Part shown: positions 1 through 13,889 of the stretch, piece after piece
Numbering within the stretch: the stretch's first letter is position 1
How the letters are laid out: each line of letters begins with the position of its first letter
Source of the DNA: Brachionus koreanus
Taxonomy: Eukaryota; Rotifera; Eurotatoria; Ploima; Brachionidae
Direction of reading: 5' to 3'
Length of the DNA: 64,000 nucleotides
Assembly: GCA_016987375.1 (NCBI GenBank)
Contig: PJRA01000412.1
Location: 2,759,855-2,823,854 of the forward strand
Notes under the pieces: generated by a model
Seen by the model: the letters and a program-made list of their open reading frames with translations, nothing else
What the model was told of the DNA's origin: nothing
Databases searched by the model: none
Translations under genes and position numbers: made by a program

Positions 1-762
1 GCGAGACTAAAGCTAGTCTTGCTCCGCAGATATCTTATCATTATTGTTAAATATACAAAAATTTTTATTTGTTTATATAATAAAAACTTTAGTAATTTAA
101 CCTTTTATTTGAGTATAAAATTGGCAATGTGAAATTTCATTCAAAATTTCCAATACAAAAAGTAAAAAATTTTATATATTTTGTACTAATGATCAAAATT
201 TTGTCCTTAAGATGAAACAAAGTGAAACAACAACTGCTGTTTCACACACTGTGGAAGTCTGGAAAGTCTGAGCCAATTATTTGTGATTTATTTTCAATAT
301 TATTAAAACCTATGAATATTTAAATGGATTTAATAATAAAATAAGATAGAATGATTAAAGCTTTATTACTATTGATAGTTAGGATGAAGATTTTGAATTT
401 TAAAAACAGCAAGATGGCTATGTTCATAATTTAACATTTTTTAAAATATCAGGAAAATTTGTATCAAACTCTAATTTTATCATTAAGAAATTTATTTTCT
501 TTAGGTTGTTCTTTAGCTTTGAATTATTTTCAAAGTTTTTCTTTTTAGAATAAAAACTAATTTTGATTTAACCCAAAAAAGATTTGGATTTATTTTGAAA
601 AATTCAGATAAACATAAAACTCAAAATGTACTAGTAATTTAGTCATTTGATTTATCACTCCTTTTTGTGAACGGTCGACCGGCCCCAAACACTAATTCCT
701 TTAACTTGAAAAAATCTGTTCAAAACTGCTTTACTTATTTTAAATTTTATCAACATTTTTAG
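1..762. other. Upstream / intronic sequence of the receptor gene
   Basis: AT-rich DNA with no exon I can support. The receptor gene that becomes visible at 763 lacks its signal peptide and first part of the ligand-binding domain. Those exons are either off the window or too short to recognise here. A diverged repeat copy lies at about 120-310. Confidence 0.4.
120..310 (+). repeat. Diverged copy of one arm of the 22165-22653 foldback element
   Basis: The stretch opens with TTGGCAATGTGAA and continues with the same order of landmarks as 22246-22430: an AAAATTTTATA block, a 'GAAACAACNNNTGTTTCAC' block, 'GTCTG' and 'GATTTATTTTCAATATT'. It is clearly related but has many substitutions, so it is an older, single-armed copy. 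Confidence 0.6.
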
Positions 763-3554
763 GATGAAAGAAACCAAATAATGACAACGAATGTATGGCT
801 GAGACATGTAAGATATTTATATTTTTTTTTGTTATAGAACAATACAATAAATTTAATTTATGTAGATTCTTTTTCAAAATTTGAATAATTTAACTTAAAT
901 ACCATGTTGCTAAATTTTTTCAAATAAAAATTAAATCAAAAATACAAAAATACACAATTTTATAATTTATTTGGTATGAATAATCAATATTTATTAATGA
1001 ATTTAATAAATGAAGTGTTAATCAGTCTTTTGAGGCATGGGAACTAGCCTGTTGATTAATCTCGAAATATATTATTAGAAATCCCGCTTAATTTTCAAAT
1101 AAAGTTATTTGGATGAAATAGAACATTTTCGTTGAAAATTTATTTATTTTCTATATAATTACAATCAAAATAAAGCCATTTTTTAAAATTTTATTTATAT
1201 GTGATAAAATTCAAGTTTCTTTTTTTCAAAAAGCGGTCCAAACAACCTCTCTGAGCAATTTAAAATTTTAATATAAAATTACACTACATAAAGGAAAAAC
1301 TATATAATATTTTTCCTACTTTTGGCAATAGTACAATGTTGTACAAATTTATACAAATGAATTCTAGCAATTTAGTGCAAATTTTATCTAATATTTGTTT
1401 GATAACGTGCATTTTACAGAGTTAAGAGTTTTTGCAGAGTTTTAAATTTGTTTGTACAAATTTGTACAACATTGTACTGTTTACAGAACCATTTTTGCAT
1501 AACTAGAAAAAAAAATAGTATAGTTTTTTCTTTTTGTACTGTAATTTTGTACTTAGATTTCACATTGCCCCGATAGGTTGTTTGTACCGCTTTTTCAAAA
1601 TTGAAACTTGAATTTTATCACATATTAACAAAATTTTAAAAAATTAACAAAAAATCTATTTTGATAAAAAAATTTACTGAAGCTATTAGCATTTTGTTTT
1701 AAAAAATAATATTTTTTATTATTATAAATTTGATAAATTTGAATTAAAGATTTCAATTATTTTTTATTTATCGAGTATTAAAGCTTAAATATTATTGAGC
1801 AAGTTTGTTAGTAAACTTAGTTTCTGAAATAACTTGATTACTTCTGATAACTGCTAATGCAGTTGTGGCATGCTCATTTTCTAAAAAATTCAAATTTTTA
1901 CTCTTGAACTTGGACAAAGTTATAATTTATTATTTTTTTTTTTTTTAAATATAGTTTGGGTTTAGACCCGGGCAGTTTGGAATTATAACTTTTTAACTTT
2001 TTGACAAAGTTATAACTTTAAAAATATATATAACTTTTTTCTTTTTCGAAATAAATTTAAATTTAAATTTTTTACAAAAGGAATGGTACGATCAAAAGTT
2101 GACTTGGAATCCAGATTATTATGGAAATACAAGAAAAATTAATGTACCCAGCTCAAGTATTTGGCTACCGGACGTAGTCCTGTAAGTTTTTGCAATAAAA
2201 TTTTAGTTTTTAATTTCTAAAATTAAATTTTATTTTAAAAAAAGATACAACAAGTATAATTTGGAAAAAATTAAACTTAAAAAGTAAATTTCTTCTTCAA
2301 AAAAAGTGCTGATGGTGACTATCAAATAACTACCAAGACCAAAGCTACCATTAACTATGATGGAAAAATAATTTGGGAACCACCAATGATTTATAAAAGT
2401 TATTGTGCCATAAATATTGAATATTATCCATTTGATATTCAGGATTGCTACATGAAATTTGGTACTTGGACTTTTGACGGAAATCTGATTAATCTAGAAC
2501 ACATAAATCAAAACAATTCGATTCCAGTACTAAATCCAGTGATACGCAAAGGCGGAATTTCGACCAAATTGTACACAGTTGAGACTGGAATTGACATGTC
2601 CGACTTTTATCAAAGTGTTGAATGGGACGTTCTTTCAATACCAGCACAAAAAAATATTAAGTATTATGATTGTTGCGTCGAGCCGTACTATGACATTTAT
2701 TTTAACATAACAATAAGGCGAAAAACACTATTCTATACAGTTAACTTGATAATTCCTTGTGTTAATATTTCATTTTTATCAGTGTTGGTATTCTATTTGC
2801 CAAGCGATAGCGGCGAAAAGCTAACCCTTGGCATATCTATTCTTGTCGCCTTGCTAGTTTTCTATTTGCTACTAATTGAGCTGATACCGCCCACTTCTCT
2901 GGTTATTCCGCTTCTTGGCAAGTACTTACTTTTTACACTTATATTAGTAAATTTAAGTATACTATTGACAATTTTTATACTAAACCTTCACCATCGAAAA
3001 CCTAATACTCACAAAATGCCGTTTTGGATGAAACGCTTGTTTATAGAAATTTTGCCAAAATTACTCTTAATCGAGCGACCCGATGCGGTTAACTGTCAAT
3101 TAGATGAAAGAGCTAAAATTAAAAAATTTATGCCATGCTTTAACTCGAATGGGTTAGTTGGAAGTTGTGCAGAAGACCAGTTTTCAGATTTGGACCAGAA
3201 TTTCAGCAAGCAAAAGTCTGAATCTATGAAAAGTGTTAATTCAAGTCTAAATGAAAAGACAATTTATCCAAAAAAAGTGACGGACGCTTTTACTGGAATA
3301 AGATACATCAATAAACAAATGAAAAAAGAAAGCGCTGATAGAAAAGTAATTATTACAATGAACTAACTCTTTCGGTTTTAATTTATTCTAATCTAAAGGA
3401 AATTGATGACTGGAAATATGTTTCAATGGTAATTGATCGCTTACTATTGTGGATTTTTACTGCTGCTTGTTTGATTGGCACATTCGGAATATTGCTACAA
3501 GCTCCCTCAATTTATGACACTAGAGAGGAATTAAGAAAATTCCATGATCAATAA
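763..3554 (+). CDS. Nicotinic acetylcholine receptor alpha-type subunit (5'-partial, 5 visible exons)
   Basis: Visible exons are 763-807, 2081-2181, 2245-2253, 2307-3345 and 3399-3554; they sum to 450 codons including the TAA stop. The product is a pentameric ligand-gated cation channel subunit of the plasma membrane. Exon 1 reads [14 protein letters not shown] and the next gives WNPDYYG and IWLPDVVL, standard extracellular-domain motifs. The Cys-loop is intact (C, 13 residues, C around YYPFDIQD). Adjacent cysteines in [11 protein letters not shown] mark an alpha-type loop C. M1, M2 ([20 protein letters not shown], with the GEK of cation channels) and M3 follow. After a short cytoplasmic loop, M4 lies in the last exon ([19 protein letters not shown]). 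The N-terminus and signal peptide are missing. Exon 2245-2253 is only 9 nt and is needed to complete LYNNADG. A foldback element sits in the 808-2080 intron. Family is sure; the exact subunit class is not. Confidence 0.93.
1166..1665. mobile_element. Foldback / MITE-like element in a receptor intron
   Basis: Nested inverted repeats span about 500 bp. The outer arms near 1166-1252 and 1573-1665 share GATAAAATTCAAGTTTC and its complement, plus a 'GCGGTNCAAACAACC' block. The inner arms near 1260-1365 and 1440-1560 share TACAATGTTGTACAAATTT and its complement. There is no coding capacity. Its right inner half matches 54205-54322. Confidence 0.7.
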
Positions 3555-3595
3555 AATTATATCATAATGTTTAATTTTTATATACGTTAAAGGCT

Positions 3596-3601
3596 AATAA
3601 A
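3596..3601 (+). promoter_or_regulatory. Poly(A) signal of the receptor gene
   Basis: AATAAA lies 42 nt after the stop codon and is followed by a T-rich stretch, as expected for a 3' end. Confidence 0.55.
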
Positions 3602-4829
3602 GTTTTTTTCAGAATTTAAAAAAAAATTTTTTTTTGCAAAGTTGTGTGCTTTTAATTATTTAACAAGTTAATTATTAGTTAATTTATTAACCTTTTAAGA
3701 ATTTTAAGAAATATTTACTCAATTTTTAAAAGAAATTTTTTTAGAGTATTTAAAAAAACGTGGGTTTATTTTTTTATCACCTTTTTTCTTGATTTTTTTT
3801 TAATTTGGATTTTAATTTTTATGCTAATAAATTACGAATTTACGTAAAATTAAGTAAACTTTTTTTAAAACATATAAATTCTAGAAAATTTCCTAAAATG
3901 CATCTTTTTCTTTTTTTTAACGATTTACGTAAAAAATCGGTATTCTATGCTATTTTTGGAAGGAACAAACCACACTAAAATTTTCTAAATTTTGCTTTCA
4001 AACCATTTTCTATTCCATAACTCATTCATCAAATCAGCTTTAAATAAATTTACCGTTTTTAGACACTTTTTCTGTTTATTCTGCCTAATTTGTGAATAAT
4101 TTATATTTTAAAATTTTAGTGTTGTTACTCTTTAGATAAGAGTAATCGATAAGAGTTTACAATGTCTATTACTCTTTAGCTTTTTATTTTTGCTTTTTAT
4201 CACTACCAACCTAACAGACTTTAGATCATTTGTGTTAAATCTCTTATTCTAATATTAAGTTTAGTATGCTTGATTTTACTCAATTTTTGTTTATACTCAA
4301 GATTTTTATTCAAATTCTGGAATCAGCTCCGTTGTACTTCTTCCTGTTTTCTTTCATCTTTTTTCAAGTACAGGTTTCAAATACTAAGTAGTTCATTCAA
4401 TAAAAGATCTAACTAATTAATAATTTAAAGATTACGCTTAGTCATAAAATTTTGCGTTTTTTAAAAGTTTGGATATTTTTATTTTTGGTATCTTTTTAAT
4501 TCTTAAAAATTTAAAATTCTTATTATTTTTAATAGTGTACAAAATTGGATTTTCTTCAAAATGATATGCCTAACTCTTTGTTTATTCAATTCTAGAAAAA
4601 TTTTTTAAAATGAAAATTTTAAAGCGTCACTAATAGGCCTGTCAGAAACAGCATTAACTATTAACTAGTGACACATGTGTAGTAACGGGTGGTACATTAT
4701 TAGTTACACAAAATTCAAACCCTTATAACTTAGGGATGGTAAAACCCAAATCAAATCTTTTATCTAATGAATTAGTATAGATACAACATACCGTTGTCAG
4801 CTATAAATTTAAATTTTGTCTTAAAACCC
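3602..4829. other. Intergenic, no feature recognised
   Basis: A/T-rich sequence with homopolymer runs and no coding frame, RNA gene or clear repeat that I can support. Confidence 0.5.
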
Positions 4830-5365
4830 AATATCAGTGATTGTAAAAAGTTTGAATCAATTTTTGGTCTGCTGTTTCTTCCCAACCTCCTTCATAGCCA
4901 TTCTATGCTAAGATAACCCAAAAGTCTTCTATTGGTCTTGCTTGTGGAACATTAGGAGGATTAAGGTCTTTTAGTGCATAATTAACTATTTCATTCATCA
5001 AAGAAATCGTCTCAGCGGATCTATGAGTACTTGCTAAATCAGTCAATGGTAGAGGTCGTTTTTCCAATTATTCTTTGATATATTTAAATTTATAGCAATT
5101 GATTTTGACAAGGTAAAAAAGGCTTGGATAAAAGCGATGCACGAGTTTTCAACAGATTTTTGTACTTTGAGTCGCTAGGCTTCATTATACTTCGGTGTTT
5201 TTCACGTTCGATAAGAAATTTTCATTTTAGCCAATTGTCGACCAATGCAAAAATGATGAACACTGAATTTTCTCACAAGTTCTTGTTGACTTACATTTTT
5301 TCTATTGTTTATCATTTTTTTGAGTTTAGCAAGTTTTTCTTTGCTCCATGATGTTAAACCTGAAT
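4830..5365 (-). pseudogene. Dead Tc1/mariner (IS630)-type transposase fragment
   Basis: Read on the minus strand from about 5360 down, several frames carry pieces of one transposase. First comes a helix-turn-helix part (a 'QQELVRKFSVHH' type stretch and IGRQLAKMKISYR, each disturbed by frameshifts). A spacer follows, then PPNVPQARPIEDFWVIL and NGYEGGWEE near 4900-4960. The 'NPPNVPQARPIEDFW' block is the well-known end of the DDE/D catalytic domain in this superfamily. Stops and frameshifts run throughout, so it cannot make enzyme. The positive-strand ORF at 5124-5351 is its antisense shadow. Confidence 0.7.
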
Positions 5366-7036
5366 TTTTTTTTTATTTGTAGACTTTGGTCTTTTAGCTA
5401 TCGATTGATATAATTATTCGTCGTCTTTCTGTAAATTCTTTTCTGTGATTCGTAGTGTTGGGTGGCGGCAAAGCCTGGTCGGTCAGACCGGCGGCCAAAA
5501 TTTTCCAAATCATTGATGGACGGCCAAATGTACGGCCAAATCATTAAAAAAATTGATTTTTTTAGAATTTTATGTAATATTAAAAAATAAATCTAATTCC
5601 TTTCAATTTTTATCAATTTTTTTTTTTCAATATATATATATATATATATTTTATTTTTACATATTCTAAAAAATCAGTTTTAATAAAATTGATAAAGTTA
5701 GCTAAAACAAATTTAACTTGGTAATATGTAAAATGTAAAATTTTCATATAATATGTCGAATAAAATCAGTTAAAAATTGGTGATCTAATAAAAAATGAAT
5801 CGCCTTTCGTCTGTGATATAGCCGTCTAATTACTCTGTTCTCTGTTTATTAAAAATTGCTAGTCTAAGTGAGAATTTTTATTTCCAATATGCATAACTCT
5901 TCACTTCCCTACGTTTAAATCAGTAATTTCACCCATGTGATCGCCCAACAGTTTCTATATCATGCTGTGAAGCTATAATAGTTGGCTAATAGTGGCAATG
6001 ATTTTCAAAAAAAATTAAAAAAGATCCAAGGACAGAGCCTTTTTAAAATTGCATTTGTAGCATCAAGTCATTTTGATTCTACGTTACCAAGAACAACTTC
6101 TGGCTTTCTTTCGTTTAAATAATTTTTTTCCCAATTTTATAATATACCTTCAAATGCATTTGATGATTAGTAGAACAGTTGATGTGAAATTTTTGTCAAA
6201 GCCTTTGTAAAAACCGATGTATCCAATTACCAAAAAAAGCAGATTAGAGATTAAATCCATTTTTAAAATGATTTTTTTATTATTCTTTAACTATACTCTC
6301 CAATATTTTACAGACAATACGGCCAAATCAAGTCCATTTCAATTGTATTTAGTACATTAGAGTAACGTTCATAAAATGACGATTTGAATTTAAATTTTTT
6401 TATTTTTTAATATGAACTTTTTAAGAAAAATTTATGATGAACTAAGAGGATATTTTGTAATAAAGGAACTTTTATAGTATAAAATTTTTATAATATAGCC
6501 TTGCGGCTTATTTTTAAATAAAAAGCTCATTCATGTTCATTGATTGTGTTATTCTATTTTTCAAGTTAATGCATCTTTAAAATGTATTTTTATAAATAAA
6601 AGATATTTAACGATTTATCTTTTTGCAAATAATCAAAAAAATTTATTAAACTTATAAGTAAAAATTATTTCAAAATATATTCGTTGAATTTTCCAAAATT
6701 TAAATCATAAATAAAATACATACAATTTTTAGCTCTATTGTTAATGGTATACATATTAGTGTGCATTTTTCAGCCACATGATTTGAAAAATCAGATCTCT
6801 TTCATTTTTTTTTTATTTTAATTCTCAAAGGCAAATAAACACGGGCACTAATAAAATTTGTTTGTAAATCTTAAAAAATTTATTTTTTCATTATTATTTT
6901 TGTTCAATATAAAATATGATAATTGTGTACATAGGTAAATATTTCTTTATTTTTTTATTTAGATTATTTGAAAAATTTTAATAATTAATTATTACATTTT
7001 ACCTTAAAAATTTAATCTAAGAAACTATTTTTTAAA
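5366..7036. other. Intergenic, probable repeat debris
   Basis: Mostly A/T-rich. About 5455-5540 is GC-richer, with repeated 'CGGCCAAA' units and a TAGTGTTGG start like the hAT end at 57196. I could not find a matching opposite end, so I treat it as an unassigned repeat scrap. A (TA)n run lies at about 5631-5650. Confidence 0.35.
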
Positions 7037-8439
<1,403 letters not shown>

Positions 8440-10000
8440 GATAAACCAACTTTTTAAATAATCTATTATAAAAATTGAACTTATTTTAAAATTCAGTAGT
8501 TTAATTGATAATTTGTCAAATGATCAATTATTACCATGAGCTATAATGCTAAAATTGTTAACGTTATTTTTATCAAAGATGAATATAATAGCTCCAATTA
8601 AAAAAAAAAACAATAAAAGATCTAAAAAATATTAAAGATTCAGTTTATGTGGTAAATAGGGCCCAAGAAGATAACGATTTTTTTTGGCAGACCTGTACCA
8701 GAATCCGAAACCATTTTGGCGGGCCTAAATTAATGATATTTCACAGTCTTTATTGAATTAAATATCAAAATTTTATGTCTTCTAATTTATATCTTTTAAT
8801 AAATTTTAATTATTTTGTCCAATTATAGGTTCAAAACAGTAGTAAAATATAAAAAAAATGATTATGTTACAACCAGTTTTGTATTTTCAACTTGATTTTT
8901 ATTAACTTTATGATTTAGTTAATAAAAATTTCAAAGTTTAACTGATTATGAATTAAATTTGAACGGGGTTGGATACGGGTCCGACAAATTTGGACTATCA
9001 AGCAGTCATAGTCTGAGAAAAGACCGTACCAGATCGGTACCAGATCCGTAACTTTTAAACAACATCAAGGGACTGGAGTATTGTTGTCAACACCAATGGC
9101 AAGGTAAAATTGTAAATAATTTTTCTAAAAAACTGCAAATATGAAATACAATGATAAAGCACGCTAAAAATTTCAAAATTTTTTTTTATATCCAGCTTAA
9201 GCTTTTTTATAGCTTTTACTTTTCAAAATTTTAAAGATTACTAAAAAATTAAATAAAAATTTGACATATGACTACATTTTAATTGATATTTTGTTAATTG
9301 CTAAAAAATATTGTGCCGAAAAAAAAATTATGAAATAAGGAAAATAAATAAAATAACGGATTAGTGCTTATTAAATTAACGGCAAAAAAAGGTTAGCTTT
9401 TTTTAAGTGAAGTTTTTCGATGTAAAAATATATAAAATATAACGGGAGTTAATGATGAAAAAACATCAAAACTCTAAGGATTTATTAAAAATGTGAATAT
9501 TTAACAAAGTGACCGTTTTATTTATGTTTGATCAAAATTAGATTTATCTGAAATTTTTCACATGTATTATTTAGAATATAAGCTACTAAATAAATGTCTA
9601 AAATATATGAAAGTTTGATTGTTAGGATTTTTTTTTATAATTTTTTAATCTAGGATATGGTCCTAAAAATAAATTTAAATTTCCTTTTTTTTCCATTGAA
9701 TTGTTAACAACTATTAAGTATATTAGTGCTTTAGCCATTGATTGGAAAATTCGAGATGAGTTTAATTGTTGGTCTATCATTATGTTTGCTCTTTTAAGCA
9801 AGTTAATCGACATAATAACTTTAATCAAAATTTTTTAATCAGTCCTACCAAGTCAAGTCTTCTGTCTTTATCTTTGTATGTCTCGTAGCCTAGATATTTT
9901 AGGACTTAAATGGACAATTGAACAATAGTTCCAATATAATGGATCTAATTTAAAAAATTCCCATTTAGGTATTTTGTGAAAAAAACTCATAAAAAAAAGT
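8440..10000. other. Intergenic, no gene recognised
   Basis: A/T-rich. The parts at 8680-8730 and 8965-9060 are GC-richer and share 'GTACCAGATC/GTACCAGAATC' words in near-inverted placement, which hints at the two ends of an old, unidentified insertion. Confidence 0.3.
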
Positions 10001-10009
10001 TAGGGTTAT

Positions 10010-10360
10010 GTTTACCTTAACCTTATGCTATATTATTTCCTACAAAGATCCGCTACTACCTTAAATTATACAAACTAAGCGAAGGTCGAAAAGGATCTCG
10101 CTTATCTTTTAATTTCTAAACCATCCTAATTTGCTCCCATTAAGGCTTTTTTCTTAACCGGTTTAAGACGGAATTCGAAGAGTTTAGCACATGCTGCTTT
10201 TAACTTTTGCCTCAAAACACCGATCAGGACCTGGTGTCTAAATGTGCTTTTAGCAGGTCATCCATGTGCCCGTAGATGTACTTAATATATCGCTTGATAA
10301 AGCTAAGAACACATTTTTAGAGCATCTGCTGGATAAAGGGTGCGAACGAAAGAACGAAAG
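10010..10360 (-). other. GC-richer island, possibly decayed coding sequence
   Basis: Unlike its surroundings, this stretch has balanced base composition. On the minus strand it gives a broken frame with segments such as KLKAACAKLFEFRLKPVKKK and ALMGAN, interrupted by stops. It lies directly 3' of the dead Tnp2-like transposase and may belong to the same element. I do not recognise the protein. Confidence 0.3.
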
Positions 10361-10515
10361 ATTTTTAAAAATAAATAAAGTTTAAATTTTGCCATCATTT
10401 TTTTGTTCGAAAAAAGTACTTATTTAACTGTCGAACTTATCAACAGAAAATTCTTTCTTCTAAATTAGATATTTTTTATTTGTAAGTTTATACATAATGA
10501 AAAAAATATTTTTAA

Positions 10516-11990
10516 TTAATCATGTTCCGTTAAGTCAACACATGGTGAAAGGATCATTTCTTTGTTGTTGTAAAGTATCACACAGCGTCTCAATATATCA
10601 TCTGGTTTAGCTAAAATATAAACATCGCTTGTTTCAAATAATATAAAAAAATTATATAGATGCTTTTTAACAACGCCAGATAGTTTTTTAAATTTGTATT
10701 TAGAATTTAGTATATTGAAGACATTTATAAAAATAAAAATTTGATTTGAAATGCTTAAAAAATTAATAATATTTCGCAACAAACGCTTATTAGAAGAATC
10801 TTTTAACTCTATAGTGTAGCTTTGTGCTTTGATCAAGCAGTCGATTAGTTTAATCAGTTTGATGGTTTAAATTAGTCTCAATAAGCTTTTTGATAGATTC
10901 AGAGTTACATTCTCTACTTAATTTTTTAATATTTTTTTGTAATTTGCTTTTTGATCAAATTGTGCGCTATTTCTGCTGATTTACTGAATGCAAATGACTG
11001 TGAAGGTTAAATGCCATGGATTGTCTACCATAAAGAATTTCATATTCTGTGCAAAACTCAGTTATAATGTTATTTGGATTCCTTGAGTCTTTTATTGAGA
11101 TTGATTCCAATAGAATCAAATAAAATTGGCATAAAATTCGCAAAAAAATATCATTATCGAAATATATCATTATCAAAAATAACTAAATTATCGAAATATT
11201 TTGTAGTTAATACTCCTCTTAATACCGGGATAGCTAAAAAAAGCCAAAGCTTAACTTTTAATAACACATTATTAATTTAAAAGATATTTCTGCCTTTATA
11301 ATTTTAATTAACAACAAACATATAAATAATTTGGAATTATACCTATGAAGTAATTAAAAATATGTTTTTTTTAGGGAAAAGAGCATCATAATTGTATACT
11401 TAAATATCTCTAATAAGCACATATGCATATAATCAATGCAGATTGATTCTGGAATAGTTAACCAATTGGACGAACCTTTTATTCCTCTATACGGTTCTCC
11501 TATCGACTCTGCATTATTAACTTGGAAAATGCAGTCTGAATGTGTTCGGGTTTCAATTCCAGGCATCATTTCAAAAACAGTAAGGTGTAAACACATTAAA
11601 CAGGCAAATTTTCCATTAAATTGTAATGTATTTAGAACCTTAGATCTTCCAGGACTATCTGCTATGAAAGCATGAATAATTACCTGTATTTTATTTCCAT
11701 TAAAATCAATACCATCCTCTAATAATTGGTCAACTTCTGAATTATATTTTTATAAAAAGAAATTAAAATCTAAATCTTTACCAGACCAAATTGAATGAAA
11801 TAAGATATTTTCAAATGAGCCTCGTAAATTTGGAGGTAATATATATTTTCTTTCTTATGCTTTAATTTAATGGGACTTAGTTAAATCTTTAAGCATTTTT
11901 CTATAAGTCTCATTTCCTATATTTTCTAAGCATTGTTTGATGAAGTCAGATATCCATTCTCATTCCATTTCAAAATGAAAATGATAAAGC
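10516..11990 (-). pseudogene. Dead Tnp2-like ('transposase domain') DNA transposase
   Basis: Pieces of a large transposase occur in order on the minus strand. From about 11860 they read PPNLRGSFENILFHSIW, then DFNGNKIQVIIHAFIADS and PGRSKVLNTLQFNGKFACL (D and C-x2-C-like region). At 11354-11596 follow GIETRTHSD and GIKGSSNWLTIPESICID with YMHMCLL. At 10967-11176 a FNLH block follows LYGRQSM, and at 10516-10836 a C-terminal tail ends in EHD. The order 'FNG..C..C, GIKG, DYMH, FN.H' is that of Tnp2/CACTA-like transposases common in aquatic invertebrates. Stops and shifts separate the blocks, so it is inactive. The positive-strand ORFs at 11074 and 11436 are antisense shadows. Confidence 0.65.
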
Positions 11991-12041
11991 TTTCTCAACT
12001 TCACTATGTTTGTCAGTGTATCCTATGAGAAATACTATAGA

Positions 12042-12480
12042 CCTTTATTGAAAGTAGATGCTATGGCAACTAAGTTGGATTTAGCAATCGACAATAGTAA
12101 AGATAGCTTTCAATCTCATGAATACAATGGTATTTAACTAAATTTTAAAAGAATTTAATTCTAAAATTTCAATTAGGCATCAAATCTCAAATCCATGACA
12201 AAACACCAATTAAATGGGCGCTAAAAGTAGTCGACCATTTTTTCACACAAAAAGAGCTTTCTGAAAATGTATAGACAGAAAGTCCTCAAAGGTTTTATTT
12301 TATTTTAATTTATAAATTAGTTAAGTCTTCATCTCGGACAAATAGAGGGACTTTGGACCCGGTGAGAGTAGACCTTTTAAAGCGTACAAAAAGTGAGAAA
12401 GCTGACAAAACATGGATTTTGACAGTCAAAGCAAAGGAAGAAACCTAAAAGCTTCTTTAATGACAGCCCTTCGATTAGCC
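12042..12480 (+). pseudogene. BEN-domain protein fragment
   Basis: The plus strand reads LLKVDAMATKLDLAIDNS up to a GT at about 12130. After a plausible acceptor near 12176 it reads IKWALKVVDHFFTQKELSE, a TAG, and then near 12330-12440 GTLDPVRVDLLKRTKSEK. This is the pattern of a BEN domain, a DNA-binding or chromatin module: an 'AL.LVD.FF..EEL' helix followed by 'LD..RVDLLK'. The in-frame TAG and the poorly joining last intron argue for a pseudogene. It could be cargo of, or an insertion target next to, the transposase remnant just upstream on the other strand. Confidence 0.5.
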
Positions 12481-12559
12481 AGTGGACTGGAAAACAACGG
12501 AACAAGCATATTCAACAACAAAACTAGCGTAAGCAGTACCAATGGAAGCTGAGTTGTTG

Positions 12560-13880
12560 TCAAGAATCATTGAATTTCTATTTGATTTATCAATTTTTTT
12601 TTATCTTAGATTTTCCTAGCTAAATAATTTTATTTTATTTTTGTTAAATTGTATTAATTTTAAACTATTCATTTTAAAAAAATCGTTTTTTCGCATTTTG
12701 TATTTAAAATCAATTTATCAATCAAATGTTCATTATTATTTAAAATACACTTTTATTTTAATAAATTTTCATTCATACCTTTTAATTAATTATTCAGATA
12801 TATTGATAGGTTAAATAATTTTCTATAATTTCAAAATAACGAGTATTAATTAGTTAATATTAAGATATAAAATAACATTATTTTATGCATTTTGATGCAT
12901 TATGCTTAAACGCGTTTAAACGAAAAATCCTATGACGCTTAAATTTATTTAATAAACGAGATTTTATGCTTTAATTTACCCAATTTAACACTCGTGCAAT
13001 TAAGCGTGATGTTTTGCGTTATTCTAATCCCGGGAATGGTCTAAAAAAAGATAAACAAAAAAATTCCCGCTGTTCAAATATTGGTCTTTGGTCTTCAAAA
13101 AGTGAGGCAGTGACTGATGAAAGAAAAATTTACATTCTAAAAATACTTCATTTCTAAATATATTTTTGATCACAAAATATTTTTTGATAACAATCGTGCA
13201 TCAGTATAGCTCTCATTAAAATATTGCAAAGTTTTTGTTTTGTTTTATTGCTGGTCCGAGTCTTTCAAAGGCAAACTTGAAAAAAAGGAATTCTCATTTT
13301 ACATAAAAAATCTTTGTTTATATTTCATATTTTCAAAAATGAATGTAAAAAAAATAATTATTAAGAGGAAAAAAAATATTAAAGAAATTAATCAAAAAAT
13401 TTTCTTCAACTGAATTAAATAAATAAAATCAAAAATTTAATTTGGAAAACTAAATTTGAATATCAGGTTAAAATGTCCATCGATAATAGTATCTTAATCG
13501 CATACAGTTTTGATTTACCATAAAGCTTGTTTCTTATTACAATGAAGTTAAAAGCAAATATAAAAAAAGGTTTGGAATTTTAATAAAAACAGCTCGACAT
13601 GATTAGAACATCTGATGACATTATCTAAGTTAACATTCAAATCTCATTGTATTTTCGTGAGGATTACTTGAATTAAAAGAATTTTCTCGAACGAGTTATG
13701 CTTATTCAAATGAATCATCGAGTGAAGAAAAAACTGAATATAAAACTAGTTATTAAATCTTTTTCGAATACAAAAATTTATAAATATAATTCTAACTTTT
13801 TTATAAGAAATAAAGATTTTGTTTTTTTAATAAATTTATTAGCTATAACATAATTAACAACTAACACTTAATTTACAACG
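12560..13880. other. Intergenic, no feature recognised
   Basis: A/T-rich sequence without a supported coding frame or a clear inverted repeat. Confidence 0.5.
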
Positions 13881-13889
13881 CAACAACGT

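Noticed and set aside
5455..5540. Second hAT end (TAGTGTTGG)
   Set aside because: Only nine bases match the hAT tip at 57196, the flanks differ, and no opposite end was located.
10010..10360. tRNA or snRNA gene in the GC-richer island
   Set aside because: No cloverleaf, A/B-box pair or Sm site could be found. Decayed coding DNA fits better.
11436..11675. Plus-strand ORF of 79 codons
   Set aside because: Antisense of the Tnp2-like transposase. The minus strand carries the recognisable GIKG and DYMH motifs.
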